From contig CALQCV020000083.1 of NCBI GenBank assembly GCA_943329165.2, positions 1-7,534 of the forward strand: 7,534 nt of DNA. Reading direction: 5' to 3'. This DNA comes from Candidatus Nitrotoga sp. CP45. Its GTDB lineage: Bacteria; Bacteroidota; Bacteroidia; Flavobacteriales; Flavobacteriaceae. The notes beneath the pieces were generated by a model. It saw only the letters and a list, made by a program, of their open reading frames with translations, had not been told where the DNA came from and made no database searches. The position numbers were made by a program, and so were the translations under genes. Positions 1 through 6,507 of the stretch are shown one piece after another (the first letter of the stretch is position 1; each line of letters begins with the position of its first letter).

Positions 1-929
1 GTGATGTTGTCTTTGTCATAAACTACGTGAACATTTTGATAGGTATCATTGTAATTAGTCATCGTAACATAATACAAATTTAATTTGTGCATGTTGAATT
101 CGTGGAAGTCTTTTTGTGAAAGCGCTTCGGTCAATTCACGCCCTCTATCGGTTCTGAAATTAAAGAAAATCACGATATCATCATTTTGAATAGTGGCAAT
201 TGGTTTGTCATTAGCATCAACTACTGTCAGTGGAAGAATGAATTCATCGGTAACGGTATTGGCATAACTTTCGGCAATGCTGTCAACCAAATTTTTGGTG
301 TGTTTTCCGTTTCCGTTAACCAGTAAATCATAAGCTAACTTTACACGTTCCCAGCGTTTATCTCTGTCCATGGCATAATAACGACCAATAACAGTGGCAA
401 TTTTTGCCGTAGTATTTTGAAGATAATTTTCTAAGTCTTGTATATAGCCTTTCCCCGATTTTGGGTCAACATCGCGACCATCGGTAAAGGCATGAACAAA
501 GACTTTTTCCAAACCAAAATCCTGAGAAGCATCAATTAAACTGCGAAGATGTGAAGTATGTGAATGAACGCCACCATCAGAAACCAATCCTAAAAAGTGA
601 ACCGCTTTGTTATTATCCTTAGCATATTGAAAGGCGTTAATTAAAGGCTGTTCCTGGCTCATGGTTTTATGGGCAACCGCCAAATTGATTTTTGCCAAAT
701 CCTGGTAGACAATTCTGCCTGCACCAAGGTTCATGTGCCCCACTTCACTGTTTCCCATTTGTCCTTCGGGTAAACCAACGTTTAGGCCATCAGTTCTGAG
801 CTGTGCGTTTGGATATTTTAAGTACAAACTATTTATAAACGGGACATTAGCATTGTCTATGGCGGAAACTTTTGGATCTGGAGATTTTCCCCAACCGTCC
901 AATATCATTAAAATTACTTTTTTGTTCAT
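1..929 (-). CDS. gpmI: 2,3-bisphosphoglycerate-independent phosphoglycerate mutase, N-terminal 309 residues (runs off the left edge)
   Basis: Cytoplasmic glycolytic and gluconeogenic enzyme that interconverts 3- and 2-phosphoglycerate using two metal ions (Mn2+ in the family) and a phosphoserine intermediate. Reading from ATG at 929 gives a protein beginning MNKKVILMILDGWG; Asp11 is the expected metal ligand of the alkaline-phosphatase-superfamily core. The nucleophile motif MGNSEVGHMNLGAGR puts the catalytic serine at residue 61. Further family blocks follow: GVHSH, HAFTDGRDVDPKSG, IGRYYAMDRDKRWER and FFNFRTDRGREL, which carry substrate-binding His, Asp and Arg residues of the inserted phosphotransferase domain. 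The family is usually about 505 residues long, so roughly 200 C-terminal residues, including the second half of the metal site, lie outside the window. The frame is open with no stop. It lies 40 bp behind the DUF5916 gene on the same strand, with its own candidate promoter in the gap. Identification is very secure. Confidence 0.97.
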   Translation of the reverse strand, partial: MNKKVILMILDGWGKSPDPKVSAIDNANVPFINSLYLKYPNAQLRTDGLNVGLPEGQMGNSEVGHMNLGAGRIVYQDLAKINLAVAHKTMSQEQPLINAFQYAKDNNKAVHFLGLVSDGGVHSHTSHLRSLIDASQDFGLEKVFVHAFTDGRDVDPKSGKGYIQDLENYLQNTTAKIATVIGRYYAMDRDKRWERVKLAYDLLVNGNGKHTKNLVDSIAESYANTVTDEFILPLTVVDANDKPIATIQNDDIVIFFNFRTDRGRELTEALSQKDFHEFNMHKLNLYYVTMTNYNDTYQNVHVVYDKDNI

Positions 930-944
930 CAGAAATTATTTTAA

Positions 945-952
945 CAAAGATA
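945..952 (-). promoter_or_regulatory. Candidate -7 box for gpmI
   Basis: On the minus strand this reads TATCTTTG, a full match to the Bacteroidota -7 consensus TAnnTTTG. It ends 15 bp before the gpmI ATG, implying a very short leader. No exact TTG -33 element is present; the best candidate is a TTC about 20 bp upstream, overlapping the end of the DUF5916 gene. gpmI could therefore be expressed on its own as well as by read-through. Confidence 0.5.
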
Positions 953-969
953 AAGCTAAAAGTTAAGTT

Positions 970-3447
970 TTAGAAACGAATTCTCTCCTTTGGTTTTGTA
1001 AACGATTTGGAAAACTTGGAGTTTTTAAACGAATTGTAATCTATAAAATAACGAACACTTATAGAAAAAATATGGTCTAAGGTTTTGTCGTTTAAATTAG
1101 ATTTTAAATTGTCTAAGTAGTCTTTTTCTATAATAGAGCCAAATTGGGATGCAAAGGAATTATTGCGGTATAAAATAGAAATTTGACTTCCTGGAGCAAA
1201 CCACCAAGAATAAGATAAATCTAAATTCCAAGTAGCAAAATTTCGGTCATTATTGGTAGTGTAGGACGGATTTTCTTGTAAGCTACCATCATTTAACAAG
1301 GTATAAAAGGTATTGTACTCAGCATAGGAAAGATAATGCCTTACGGATAAATTAATATTCATGACATTATTTATTGTGTATTTGCTAGATAATGTATTTG
1401 AGAAAGTAGTCCTGTCTCTTCTTCCCATATAAATTTCATTCATAGAAGCATCATCGTCAACATAGCCTACATTATTTTTTTGAACATTATATGAAAATTC
1501 ATAGATTAAGGAAATATGGTCATTAAAGCGGTATCTCGGACCTACATATAAACCGCAGTTAATGCGCCCCTTTTCATCAACAATTTCGAAGGAGGGATTC
1601 AAATCAAGAGCGAATTTTCTATTGTAGTTAGATGAAAAATAGGCAAAAAAACTATAGCTTTTGGGTATAGTTAAAAATCGTTCGTCATTACTGCTTCTAG
1701 CCTCATAAAAATCATATACTTCAATAGGTCTAATGTTGCTACCAAAATTAAAGAAGTCATTTTTCTTAGTAGAAAAATTAGATTGCAAACTTAAATTGGC
1801 TCCTTGAATTCGGTTCGTTCTATTGTCAAATTCTGAATAAGCATTAAAATAAATACCTAAAGAGTTGAAATGTTTTATTGGGTTTAAAATGCGATAACTG
1901 GCATTTCCAAAATAGGCTTGATAGTGGTTTTGAAAATTAATTCCGAAATCGTTATTGTTCCAATCATCGGAAAGATACTGACCACCAGCACTATATCGAT
2001 ATTTTCCTTTGGTTTTAGCAAAATTAATAGAAGTGTTGTACCCTTTTTTGTCTTCTAGGTCTTGATAATGATTCACGTAACTATACTTATAATCCCCGCT
2101 TATCTTAAATGAATTTGATTTGGTGTTCAAATCATAAACTAATGCGGAAACATTGGCATCTCTAAAATCACCATCTCGCATCACGTTGGTATTTATAAAT
2201 GAAATAGAGGAGTTTTTTCTAAAGCGTTGGTCCAATACAAACACGTTGTAGTTGGCTAAAGGCTCCGTGGTCACTGAACGCGTTTCTCCCGTAACTGTGT
2301 TTCTTATTTCGTCAACAGTTTTATTTGTAACAGCGTTAAGAACCCCAATTCCCATACCACTTTTGGTTCTCCCAGATATTTTTAAAGCGTTTAATAAATT
2401 GACAACTGTGGGATTTTCAACATAGATTTCATTACTGTTGAGTTCTGAATTTAAGGAAGGATTGCCGCCAATTCTTCGAGAATATACCAAATTACCAATA
2501 CTGAAAAGTTCAGTGCCTTCTGTAAAAAAAGGGCGGTTTTCATTAAATTGTTGTTCAAATGGTCCGAGATTTAATTCCACTCTATCAACGGTAGTCTGAC
2601 CAAAATCGGGAACAAGTATAGCATCTAAAGTAAAAGCATCATTGATTCCGTATTTCACATCCAATCCACCTTTAAATTCTCCAGTCGTTTTTTGACTATC
2701 ATTAGCATTTATATATTGAGAAGAGTAGGGAATAAAAAACAATCGGGTTGGAGTTTTTATGTTTTCGATACCTTCAAGTATTCCGGCTTGATTGGCTTCG
2801 TTATTAATGTTGTTGTTGATTAAATTCCAATTAAATTGTTGCCTGTCTCTTATGATTTCTCTATAAAAATTTATTCCCCAAGTTTGCTTTGCATCCGCGG
2901 GAAATCGTAATGCCGCATACGGAATTTTCATTTCAATGACCCAACCTTTTTCGGTAATGGCAGTTTTACTATCCCAAATGGCATTCCAAGAAAAATCTTC
3001 GCTATTATTTTCGGCATACACACAATCCATTTGAACACCGGCAGCACTCACAAAAAAGCGAAACTCTTGTTGTCCGTCATTGTATCCGTTTATTTGAACA
3101 CCAAAATGATCAGCAGTAACAAAATTGTCTCTTAAAGCTAACTCTTTTCCAATTTTTGAAGGTTCATTATCACTTAAAGTTGCGGCAATGTAGAGCGCCT
3201 CATTCGTGTATATTATTTTTACTTCAGACTTTCTTTCTGATTTTTCGGGTTTCCCGTTATCTGGATTTGTCATCAAAAAATCGGTAGCAATTTCCGCATC
3301 TTTCCACGATGCTTCATCAAACTTTGCGTCAATTACTATTTTTTCTGAAGTGATTTTAGTATGTAGCGTTTTTTTTGGATTTTGACTAAACAAAGTGCCT
3401 GTAACAAGGAAGACAATGCAAATAGTATAAATGGAGTATTTCGGCAT
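970..3447 (-). CDS. DUF5916 outer-membrane beta-barrel protein with N-terminal CBM9-like domain
   Basis: An 825-residue exported protein of the Bacteroidota DUF5916 family. Seen in sequence: an N-terminal signal peptide (MPKYSIYTICIVFLVTG..., cleavage likely after LFSQ near residue 22). A CBM9-like beta-sandwich follows at about 30-210, with the typical IDAKFDEASWKDAE, LYIAATLSDNEP, DHFGVQINGYNDGQQEF and WVIEMKIPYAALRFP stretches. From about 215 on there is a long run rich in aromatic residues and in Asn/Ser/Thr, typical of outer-membrane strands. It contains the family-typical PDFGQTTVDRVELNLGPFEQQFNENRPFFTEG block near 310-340, and the protein ends in Phe. The frame is open up to 3528, but I chose 3447 because a proper signal peptide starts there and a good promoter lies between the two starts. 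The function is unknown; carbohydrate binding is suggested only by the CBM9-like fold. A neighbouring role with gpmI is not implied. Confidence 0.9.
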   Translation of the reverse strand: MPKYSIYTICIVFLVTGTLFSQNPKKTLHTKITSEKIVIDAKFDEASWKDAEIATDFLMTNPDNGKPEKSERKSEVKIIYTNEALYIAATLSDNEPSKIGKELALRDNFVTADHFGVQINGYNDGQQEFRFFVSAAGVQMDCVYAENNSEDFSWNAIWDSKTAITEKGWVIEMKIPYAALRFPADAKQTWGINFYREIIRDRQQFNWNLINNNINNEANQAGILEGIENIKTPTRLFFIPYSSQYINANDSQKTTGEFKGGLDVKYGINDAFTLDAILVPDFGQTTVDRVELNLGPFEQQFNENRPFFTEGTELFSIGNLVYSRRIGGNPSLNSELNSNEIYVENPTVVNLLNALKISGRTKSGMGIGVLNAVTNKTVDEIRNTVTGETRSVTTEPLANYNVFVLDQRFRKNSSISFINTNVMRDGDFRDANVSALVYDLNTKSNSFKISGDYKYSYVNHYQDLEDKKGYNTSINFAKTKGKYRYSAGGQYLSDDWNNNDFGINFQNHYQAYFGNASYRILNPIKHFNSLGIYFNAYSEFDNRTNRIQGANLSLQSNFSTKKNDFFNFGSNIRPIEVYDFYEARSSNDERFLTIPKSYSFFAYFSSNYNRKFALDLNPSFEIVDEKGRINCGLYVGPRYRFNDHISLIYEFSYNVQKNNVGYVDDDASMNEIYMGRRDRTTFSNTLSSKYTINNVMNINLSVRHYLSYAEYNTFYTLLNDGSLQENPSYTTNNDRNFATWNLDLSYSWWFAPGSQISILYRNNSFASQFGSIIEKDYLDNLKSNLNDKTLDHIFSISVRYFIDYNSFKNSKFSKSFTKPKERIRF

Positions 3448-3467
3448 TGGGGCTTTGGTTAGTCGAG

Positions 3468-3497
3468 CAAAATTAAATATTAATTTCTGATATACAA
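3468..3497 (-). promoter_or_regulatory. Promoter of the DUF5916 gene
   Basis: Minus strand: TTG (3497-3495), 19-bp spacer, TAATTTTG (3475-3468). This fits the Flavobacterium consensus TTG-N17-23-TAnnTTTG at every fixed base. The expected transcript start is around 3463, about 15 nt before the ATG at 3447 and downstream of the ATG at 3528, so it argues for the shorter protein. Confidence 0.65.
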
Positions 3498-3594
3498 CTC
3501 CCTTGAGGTTAAAATGATTCAGGTACAATTAGTTAAAAAAGATTAATATTATCTTAATAAAGTGAAAAATGTTTTTATTACATAAAATTTATTT

Positions 3595-3602
3595 TATGTT
3601 TG
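3595..3602 (+). promoter_or_regulatory. Candidate -7 box for the L,D-transpeptidase gene
   Basis: TATGTTTG matches TAnnTTTG exactly and sits 36 bp before the ATG at 3639. The position 19-21 bp upstream is a T/A run without a clear TTG, so only half of the promoter is convincing. It diverges from the DUF5916 promoter about 100 bp away. Confidence 0.5.
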
Positions 3603-3638
3603 TACGACCAAATCTAACGTTTAAAACCTATTTAATCA

Positions 3639-4346
3639 ATGAATTATAAGTTTTTTCCCTTGTTTTCTGTTCTTTTCTTGATGTCGTTTACGAATCTTCC
3701 AAACAACGAAAACGCCAAAATAAAAAGTATTGTTGTAGAAGCTAAATCGGTTTCAAAAAACACTTCTATTTTTAATCAATTGGATTCAAATTGTTTTGAA
3801 TTGCCGAGTTTTGATTGTTTTAACACAGCCTTGAATGGATTTTATTCACTGAGAGAGAAAGGGCTTATTGAAAAAAATATACTCACTCTTATCGATTTTA
3901 GTATGTCTTCAAATACAAAACGTCTTTGGGTGATTGATTTAGAAAAAAATATTGTTTTATTCCAAACCCTTGTAGCTCATGGAAGAAATACGGGTGAAGA
4001 ATTTGCTAAGGATTTTTCAAATCAAGCAGAGTCTTTCAAGAGCAGCGTTGGGTTTTATGCTACAGGTGAAATTTACAACGGCAAACACGGAATGTCTTTA
4101 AAACTTGATGGTCTTGAAAAAGGATTGAATGACAAAGCAAGAGAAAGAGCTGTTGTAATTCATGGTGCTGACTATGTTTCGGAATCATTCATAAAACAAA
4201 ATAAAAGATTAGGAAGAAGTCAGGGCTGCCCTGCAATTCCTGTTGAAATGAATGCCAAAGTTATCAATGTGATAAAAGATAAATCGTGTTTATTTATCTA
4301 TCACCCTTCTGCAAAAGAAGCAATCATTTCTAAATTAGGTTCATAA
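3639..4346 (+). CDS. Exported murein L,D-transpeptidase catalytic-domain protein (YkuD_2 type)
   Basis: A 235-residue protein with an N-terminal hydrophobic signal sequence (MNYKFFPLFSVLFLMSFTNL), so it acts in the periplasm or at the envelope. Members of this family carry a cysteine L,D-transpeptidase fold related to enzymes that cross-link peptidoglycan or attach proteins to it. Motifs seen: SSNTKRLWVIDLEKN at 90-104 (first strands of the fold), VAHGRNTG at 112-118, a VGFYATGEIYNGKHGMSLKLDGLE block at 137-160, VIHGADYV at 173-180 with the expected catalytic His175, and the signature RSQGCPAIP at 193-201 with nucleophile Cys197. All expected catalytic residues are present and the length is usual for the group. 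No separate peptidoglycan-binding domain is visible. It stands alone, divergent from the DUF5916 gene and followed by a gap before the tRNA. The exact substrate is unknown. Confidence 0.92.
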   Translation: MNYKFFPLFSVLFLMSFTNLPNNENAKIKSIVVEAKSVSKNTSIFNQLDSNCFELPSFDCFNTALNGFYSLREKGLIEKNILTLIDFSMSSNTKRLWVIDLEKNIVLFQTLVAHGRNTGEEFAKDFSNQAESFKSSVGFYATGEIYNGKHGMSLKLDGLEKGLNDKARERAVVIHGADYVSESFIKQNKRLGRSQGCPAIPVEMNAKVINVIKDKSCLFIYHPSAKEAIISKLGS

Positions 4347-4461
4347 TTTTTTTACCTAATACTTGATCGTGTCCAACAGCCAACATTTAAATAGCATTTC
4401 CAACACTTCCGTATCCCATTTTAAAATCAGGATATCCTACTTCAAATGTTTCACAAGCGAT
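4347..4461 (-). pseudogene. Possible relic of a Rossmann-fold (NAD(P)-binding) gene
   Basis: Reading the minus strand from about 4461 leftward gives IACETFEVGYPDFKMGYGSV, then GNAI, an in-frame TAA, then MLAVGHDQVLGKKI. The segment GYGSVGNAI...LAVGHDQVLG resembles the GxGxxG first loop and second strand of NAD(P)-binding domains, in particular the N-terminus of F420-dependent NADP reductase-like proteins (GxGxVGxAL...GHxVxLG). Two more in-frame stops lie just upstream of the segment, and no intact start or C-terminal part is visible. Composition looks protein-like, but the stretch is short (about 38 codons) and the match is by eye only. It could equally be non-coding sequence. It runs opposite to the transpeptidase gene and abuts its stop codon. 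Confidence 0.25.
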
Positions 4462-4568
4462 TTATTTACTCTTGACATTTGCTCAAATTAAAACTTTTAT
4501 TGGTAACTAAATGGTTTTGTTGGTGTTATATTTCCAGAAAGTAGGGAATCATTTTTTTTATAAAAAAT

Positions 4569-4600
4569 TTGCATCAAAAGAAAGTTATTCTTTATATTTG
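4569..4600 (+). promoter_or_regulatory. Promoter of tRNA-Gly
   Basis: TTG at 4569-4571 (part of TTTG), 21-bp spacer, TATATTTG at 4593-4600. Both boxes match the Bacteroidota consensus. The -7 box ends 13 bp before the first base of the mature tRNA, as expected for a short 5' leader. Confidence 0.65.
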
Positions 4601-4613
4601 CAGTCATAAAATT

Positions 4614-4686
<73 letters not shown>

Positions 4687-4689
4687 CTG

Positions 4690-4725
4690 AAATCCTAAAC
4701 TGAAAAGTTTAGGATTTTTTATTTT
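4690..4725 (+). terminator. Intrinsic terminator of tRNA-Gly
   Basis: A 12-bp perfect stem AAATCCTAAACT / AGTTTAGGATTT (4690-4701 with 4706-4717) closed by a GAAA tetraloop and followed by a T-rich tail ending at 4725. It begins three bases after the tRNA discriminator. Confidence 0.85.
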
Positions 4726-4732
4726 GCGCTAT

Positions 4733-4790
4733 GGTGAGAAGTTTATCCCGATGACAATTGGGAAGCCTCACCTGCCTGCCAGTTGGCAGG
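4733..4790. repeat. Two adjacent palindromes behind the tRNA
   Basis: The first hairpin spans 4733-4772: GGTGAG pairs with CTCACC (outer arms), with an inner stem TCCCGAT / ATTGGGA (4746-4752 with 4757-4763, one G-T pair) around a GACA loop. Two bases later, CCTGCC AGTT GGCAGG (4775-4790) forms a second 6-bp hairpin. From memory, similar palindromes rich in CCTGCC/GGCAGG recur in Flavobacterium intergenic DNA, so these are probably dispersed repeats and not a gene-specific signal. Confidence 0.55.
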
Positions 4791-4792
4791 TT

Positions 4793-4838
4793 TTCCGCTC
4801 TGAAAGTCTCAAACGAAAGTTTGGGATTTTTTTATTTT
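4793..4838 (+). repeat. Second copy of the tRNA-Gly 3' tail plus terminator-like hairpin
   Basis: TTCCGCTCTGAAA at 4793-4805 exactly repeats 4680-4692, that is, the last bases of the tRNA acceptor, the discriminator and the first downstream bases, offset by 113 bp. It is followed, as in the first copy, by a GAAA-loop hairpin (TCTCAAAC / GTTTGGGA, 4807-4814 with 4819-4826, one T-G pair) and a T-rich tail (4827-4838). The rest of the tRNA is absent. It may be the leftover of a duplicated or deleted tRNA gene or a recombination scar, and probably serves as a back-up terminator. Confidence 0.6.
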
Positions 4839-4840
4839 AT

Positions 4841-4947
4841 GGCGTTTCCTTCGGGTCGCGCTTTTCGCTATATCTTTTTCAAGGATTGATATGCCTCACT
4901 TCGTTCGGCCAATCCTTGAAAAAGGATGTCGCTGCAATCGCTAACGC
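4841..4947. repeat. Long-stem palindromic intergenic repeat behind pepE
   Basis: A central 14-bp perfect inverted repeat TTTTTCAAGGATTG / CAATCCTTGAAAAA (4875-4888 with 4910-4923) encloses a 21-nt loop. GCGTT at 4842-4846 and AACGC at 4943-4947 form matching outer ends. Between them lie flanks with recurring CGC/GCG words, including a CC-TTCG-GG mini-hairpin. Read on the minus strand the element starts GCGTTAGCGATTGCAGCG and ends GACCCGAAGGAAACGCC. I recall closely similar sequence from many Flavobacterium intergenic regions, so I take it as a dispersed repeat family with a variable centre. It begins six bases after the pepE stop and would fold in the pepE 3' UTR. It has no T-tract typical of a terminator. 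Confidence 0.65.
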
Positions 4948-4953
4948 AAACCA

Positions 4954-5664
4954 TTATTTAATCCAAGACAAATCGCTCTCTGATTCCAATTCTTCCGGAG
5001 TTTGATTTTGTCTGAACAATCGAGCGGTCAAATTACCTTTCAATAAAATGGTTGAACCATTCAATTCCAGCCAACTTCCTTCACGTAATCCTAAGACGGG
5101 AGCATGATTAAAAGCATGAAATTCTTTAATTCTGGTTTCTCGTGTTTCACCCATGTGTTTACTCTGTAAATCGGCATCGAGATAATGGGGGTTTAAATTG
5201 AAAGGGATTAATCCTAAGGTTTTAAAACTTGGAGGATAAATGATTGGCATATCATTCGTAGTTTGTATCGTCAATCCAGTTATATTACTTCCGGCGCTTG
5301 AGCCAAGATAGGGCGTACCGTTTTCGACAACTTTTGCCAAAACTTCCATCACGTTGTTTTGATATAATTGTGTTACCAATAAAAAAGTATTTCCACCTCC
5401 AGTGAAAATTCCCTGCGCCTTTTGGATGGCTTCGATAGGGTTTTCAAATTCATGTAATCCTCTGACTGCTTTATTTATTTTGGCGAAAGCCGAACGAACG
5501 GTATTTGTATAATCATCATGCGAAATTCCACTGGGACGTGCATAAGGGATAAAAAGTATTTCGGCACACGCTCCAAAATGAATCTCTAATGTTGGCAATA
5601 GGTATTCCAAATAGTTTCCACCATGAATAGTTGATGTACTAGCGATGATCATTTTTTTACTCAC
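4954..5664 (-). CDS. pepE: Dipeptidase E (alpha-aspartyl dipeptidase, peptidase family S51)
   Basis: Cytoplasmic serine peptidase that hydrolyses dipeptides with N-terminal aspartate (Asp-X), a role in peptide recycling. The 236-residue protein matches the known PepE layout. TGGGNTF is at 88-94, and the nucleophile elbow GSSAGSN is at 121-127 with Ser123. TTNDMPI at 135-141 carries Asp138 and NPHY at 158-161 carries His160. These correspond to Ser120, Asp135 and His157 of the enteric enzymes. GETRETRIKEF follows at about 172-182. All catalytic residues are present and the length is normal (about 230). The start is GTG at 5664; ATG at 5652 would remove four residues that align with the usual N-terminus, so GTG is preferred. 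No clear TAnnTTTG box is visible upstream. It diverges from the gene at 5745 (80-bp gap), and its 3' end abuts a palindromic repeat. Confidence 0.95.
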   Translation of the reverse strand: MSKKMIIASTSTIHGGNYLEYLLPTLEIHFGACAEILFIPYARPSGISHDDYTNTVRSAFAKINKAVRGLHEFENPIEAIQKAQGIFTGGGNTFLLVTQLYQNNVMEVLAKVVENGTPYLGSSAGSNITGLTIQTTNDMPIIYPPSFKTLGLIPFNLNPHYLDADLQSKHMGETRETRIKEFHAFNHAPVLGLREGSWLELNGSTILLKGNLTARLFRQNQTPEELESESDLSWIK

Positions 5665-5718
5665 AAGACTGTATTTAAGTTTAACATAAGATTATAAAGT
5701 TTTAGTAATCTAATCAGC

Positions 5719-5726
5719 TATTTTTA
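5719..5726 (+). promoter_or_regulatory. Weak candidate -7 box for the gene at 5745
   Basis: TATTTTTA differs from TAnnTTTG only at the last base and lies 18 bp before the ATG at 5745, the usual distance in this window. No clear TTG is seen at the -33 position. It is the best candidate in the divergent gap shared with pepE. Confidence 0.3.
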
Positions 5727-5744
5727 CATCGTAAAATTAGATTA

Positions 5745-6500
5745 ATGAAGTTATTTAAAAGTATAATTATATTTTTATTTTTTGCTCAAACTTTTGCTCA
5801 AACATCCACGTTGACTCTGTTAAAAGGGAAAATAACTTCCCAAATCAAAGAACTGAATGATGTTTATGTAGCTAATTTGCGTTCAGAATCAACCACGACT
5901 ACAGATACTAATGGAAGCTTTTCGATGTTTGTAAAAGTGGGTGACACCCTGCAGTTTTCGGGTTTGCAAGTGGTAACTAAAAAAGCAGTGGTAATCGAAA
6001 ATGATATAACCAAACAGCTTTATGTAGTAAGTTTGGAAGCTAAAGTTAATCCGCTGGATGAAGTAGAAATCAAACAATATAAGAATATCAATGCAGTGTC
6101 GTTGGGAATATTACAAAGGCGGGCAAAAGTATATACGCCCGCTGAACGAAAATTAAGAACGGCCGAGGAATTTCATTGGTATAGCCCATTATTAATTCCC
6201 TTTGGAGGAATGCCTGTTGATGGATTGATAAATTCGATTAGCGGACGAACTGCCATGCTTAAGAAAGAATTAGCTGTTGAGAAAAAAGAAAAGTTATTGC
6301 AAAAAATAGAATATCTCTTCAAAGAGGAATATTTTTTAGAAAACCTAAAAATCCCAAAAGAGTATCTTAGAGGATTTTGGTATTATGCAGTTGAAGACTC
6401 AAAACTGGCTGATGCACTGAACACAAAAAATAAAATGATGGCTCGTTTTATTTTTTCAGATTTAGCAACTAAATATCTGGAATTATTAACTACAAAATAA
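5745..6500 (+). CDS. Exported carboxypeptidase-regulatory-like domain protein
   Basis: A 251-residue protein of unknown function that I recognise as a family common in Flavobacterium. Signal peptide: MKLFKSIIIFLFFAQTFAQ, cleavage near residue 19. Residues about 26-105 form a CarboxypepD_reg-like beta-sandwich: GKITSQIKELNDVYVANLRS, TTTTDTNGSFSMFVKVGDTLQFSG and LEAKVNPLDEVEI. This is the same fold that begins SusC/TonB-dependent receptors, but no plug or barrel follows. Instead there is a conserved, mostly helical tail: QYKNINAVSLGILQRRAKVY (111-130), TPAERKLRTA (131-140), PFGGMPVDGLINSISGRTAML (152-172) and a charged helix of Lys/Glu. The charged tail and signal peptide suggest a periplasmic or cell-surface protein; no lipobox Cys is present. 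It is the first of three exported plus-strand genes and is separated from DUF6702 by a 211-bp gap holding an inverted-repeat element. Confidence 0.85.
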   Translation: MKLFKSIIIFLFFAQTFAQTSTLTLLKGKITSQIKELNDVYVANLRSESTTTTDTNGSFSMFVKVGDTLQFSGLQVVTKKAVVIENDITKQLYVVSLEAKVNPLDEVEIKQYKNINAVSLGILQRRAKVYTPAERKLRTAEEFHWYSPLLIPFGGMPVDGLINSISGRTAMLKKELAVEKKEKLLQKIEYLFKEEYFLENLKIPKEYLRGFWYYAVEDSKLADALNTKNKMMARFIFSDLATKYLELLTTK

Positions 6501-6507
6501 TTAATTT

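Noticed and set aside
733..966. 77-codon open frame on the plus strand
   Set aside because: Antisense to the strongly conserved first part of gpmI; its composition has no protein-like character.
3447..3528. N-terminal extension of the DUF5916 protein to the ATG at 3528
   Set aside because: It would place the promoter inside the coding sequence and bury the signal peptide behind 27 residues with no secretion features.
4334..4360. Inverted repeat ATTAGGT / ACCTAAT over the transpeptidase stop codon as a terminator
   Set aside because: The stem is only 7 bp, AT-rich, with a 13-nt loop and the T-run inside the loop instead of after the stem.
4724..5005. 93-codon open frame on the plus strand
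   Set aside because: It runs through the terminator-like hairpin and palindromic repeats and into the antisense of pepE's C-terminus; an accidental frame.
5889..6077. 62-codon open frame on the minus strand
   Set aside because: Antisense to the carboxypeptidase-regulatory-like domain, low-complexity aromatic content, no start context.
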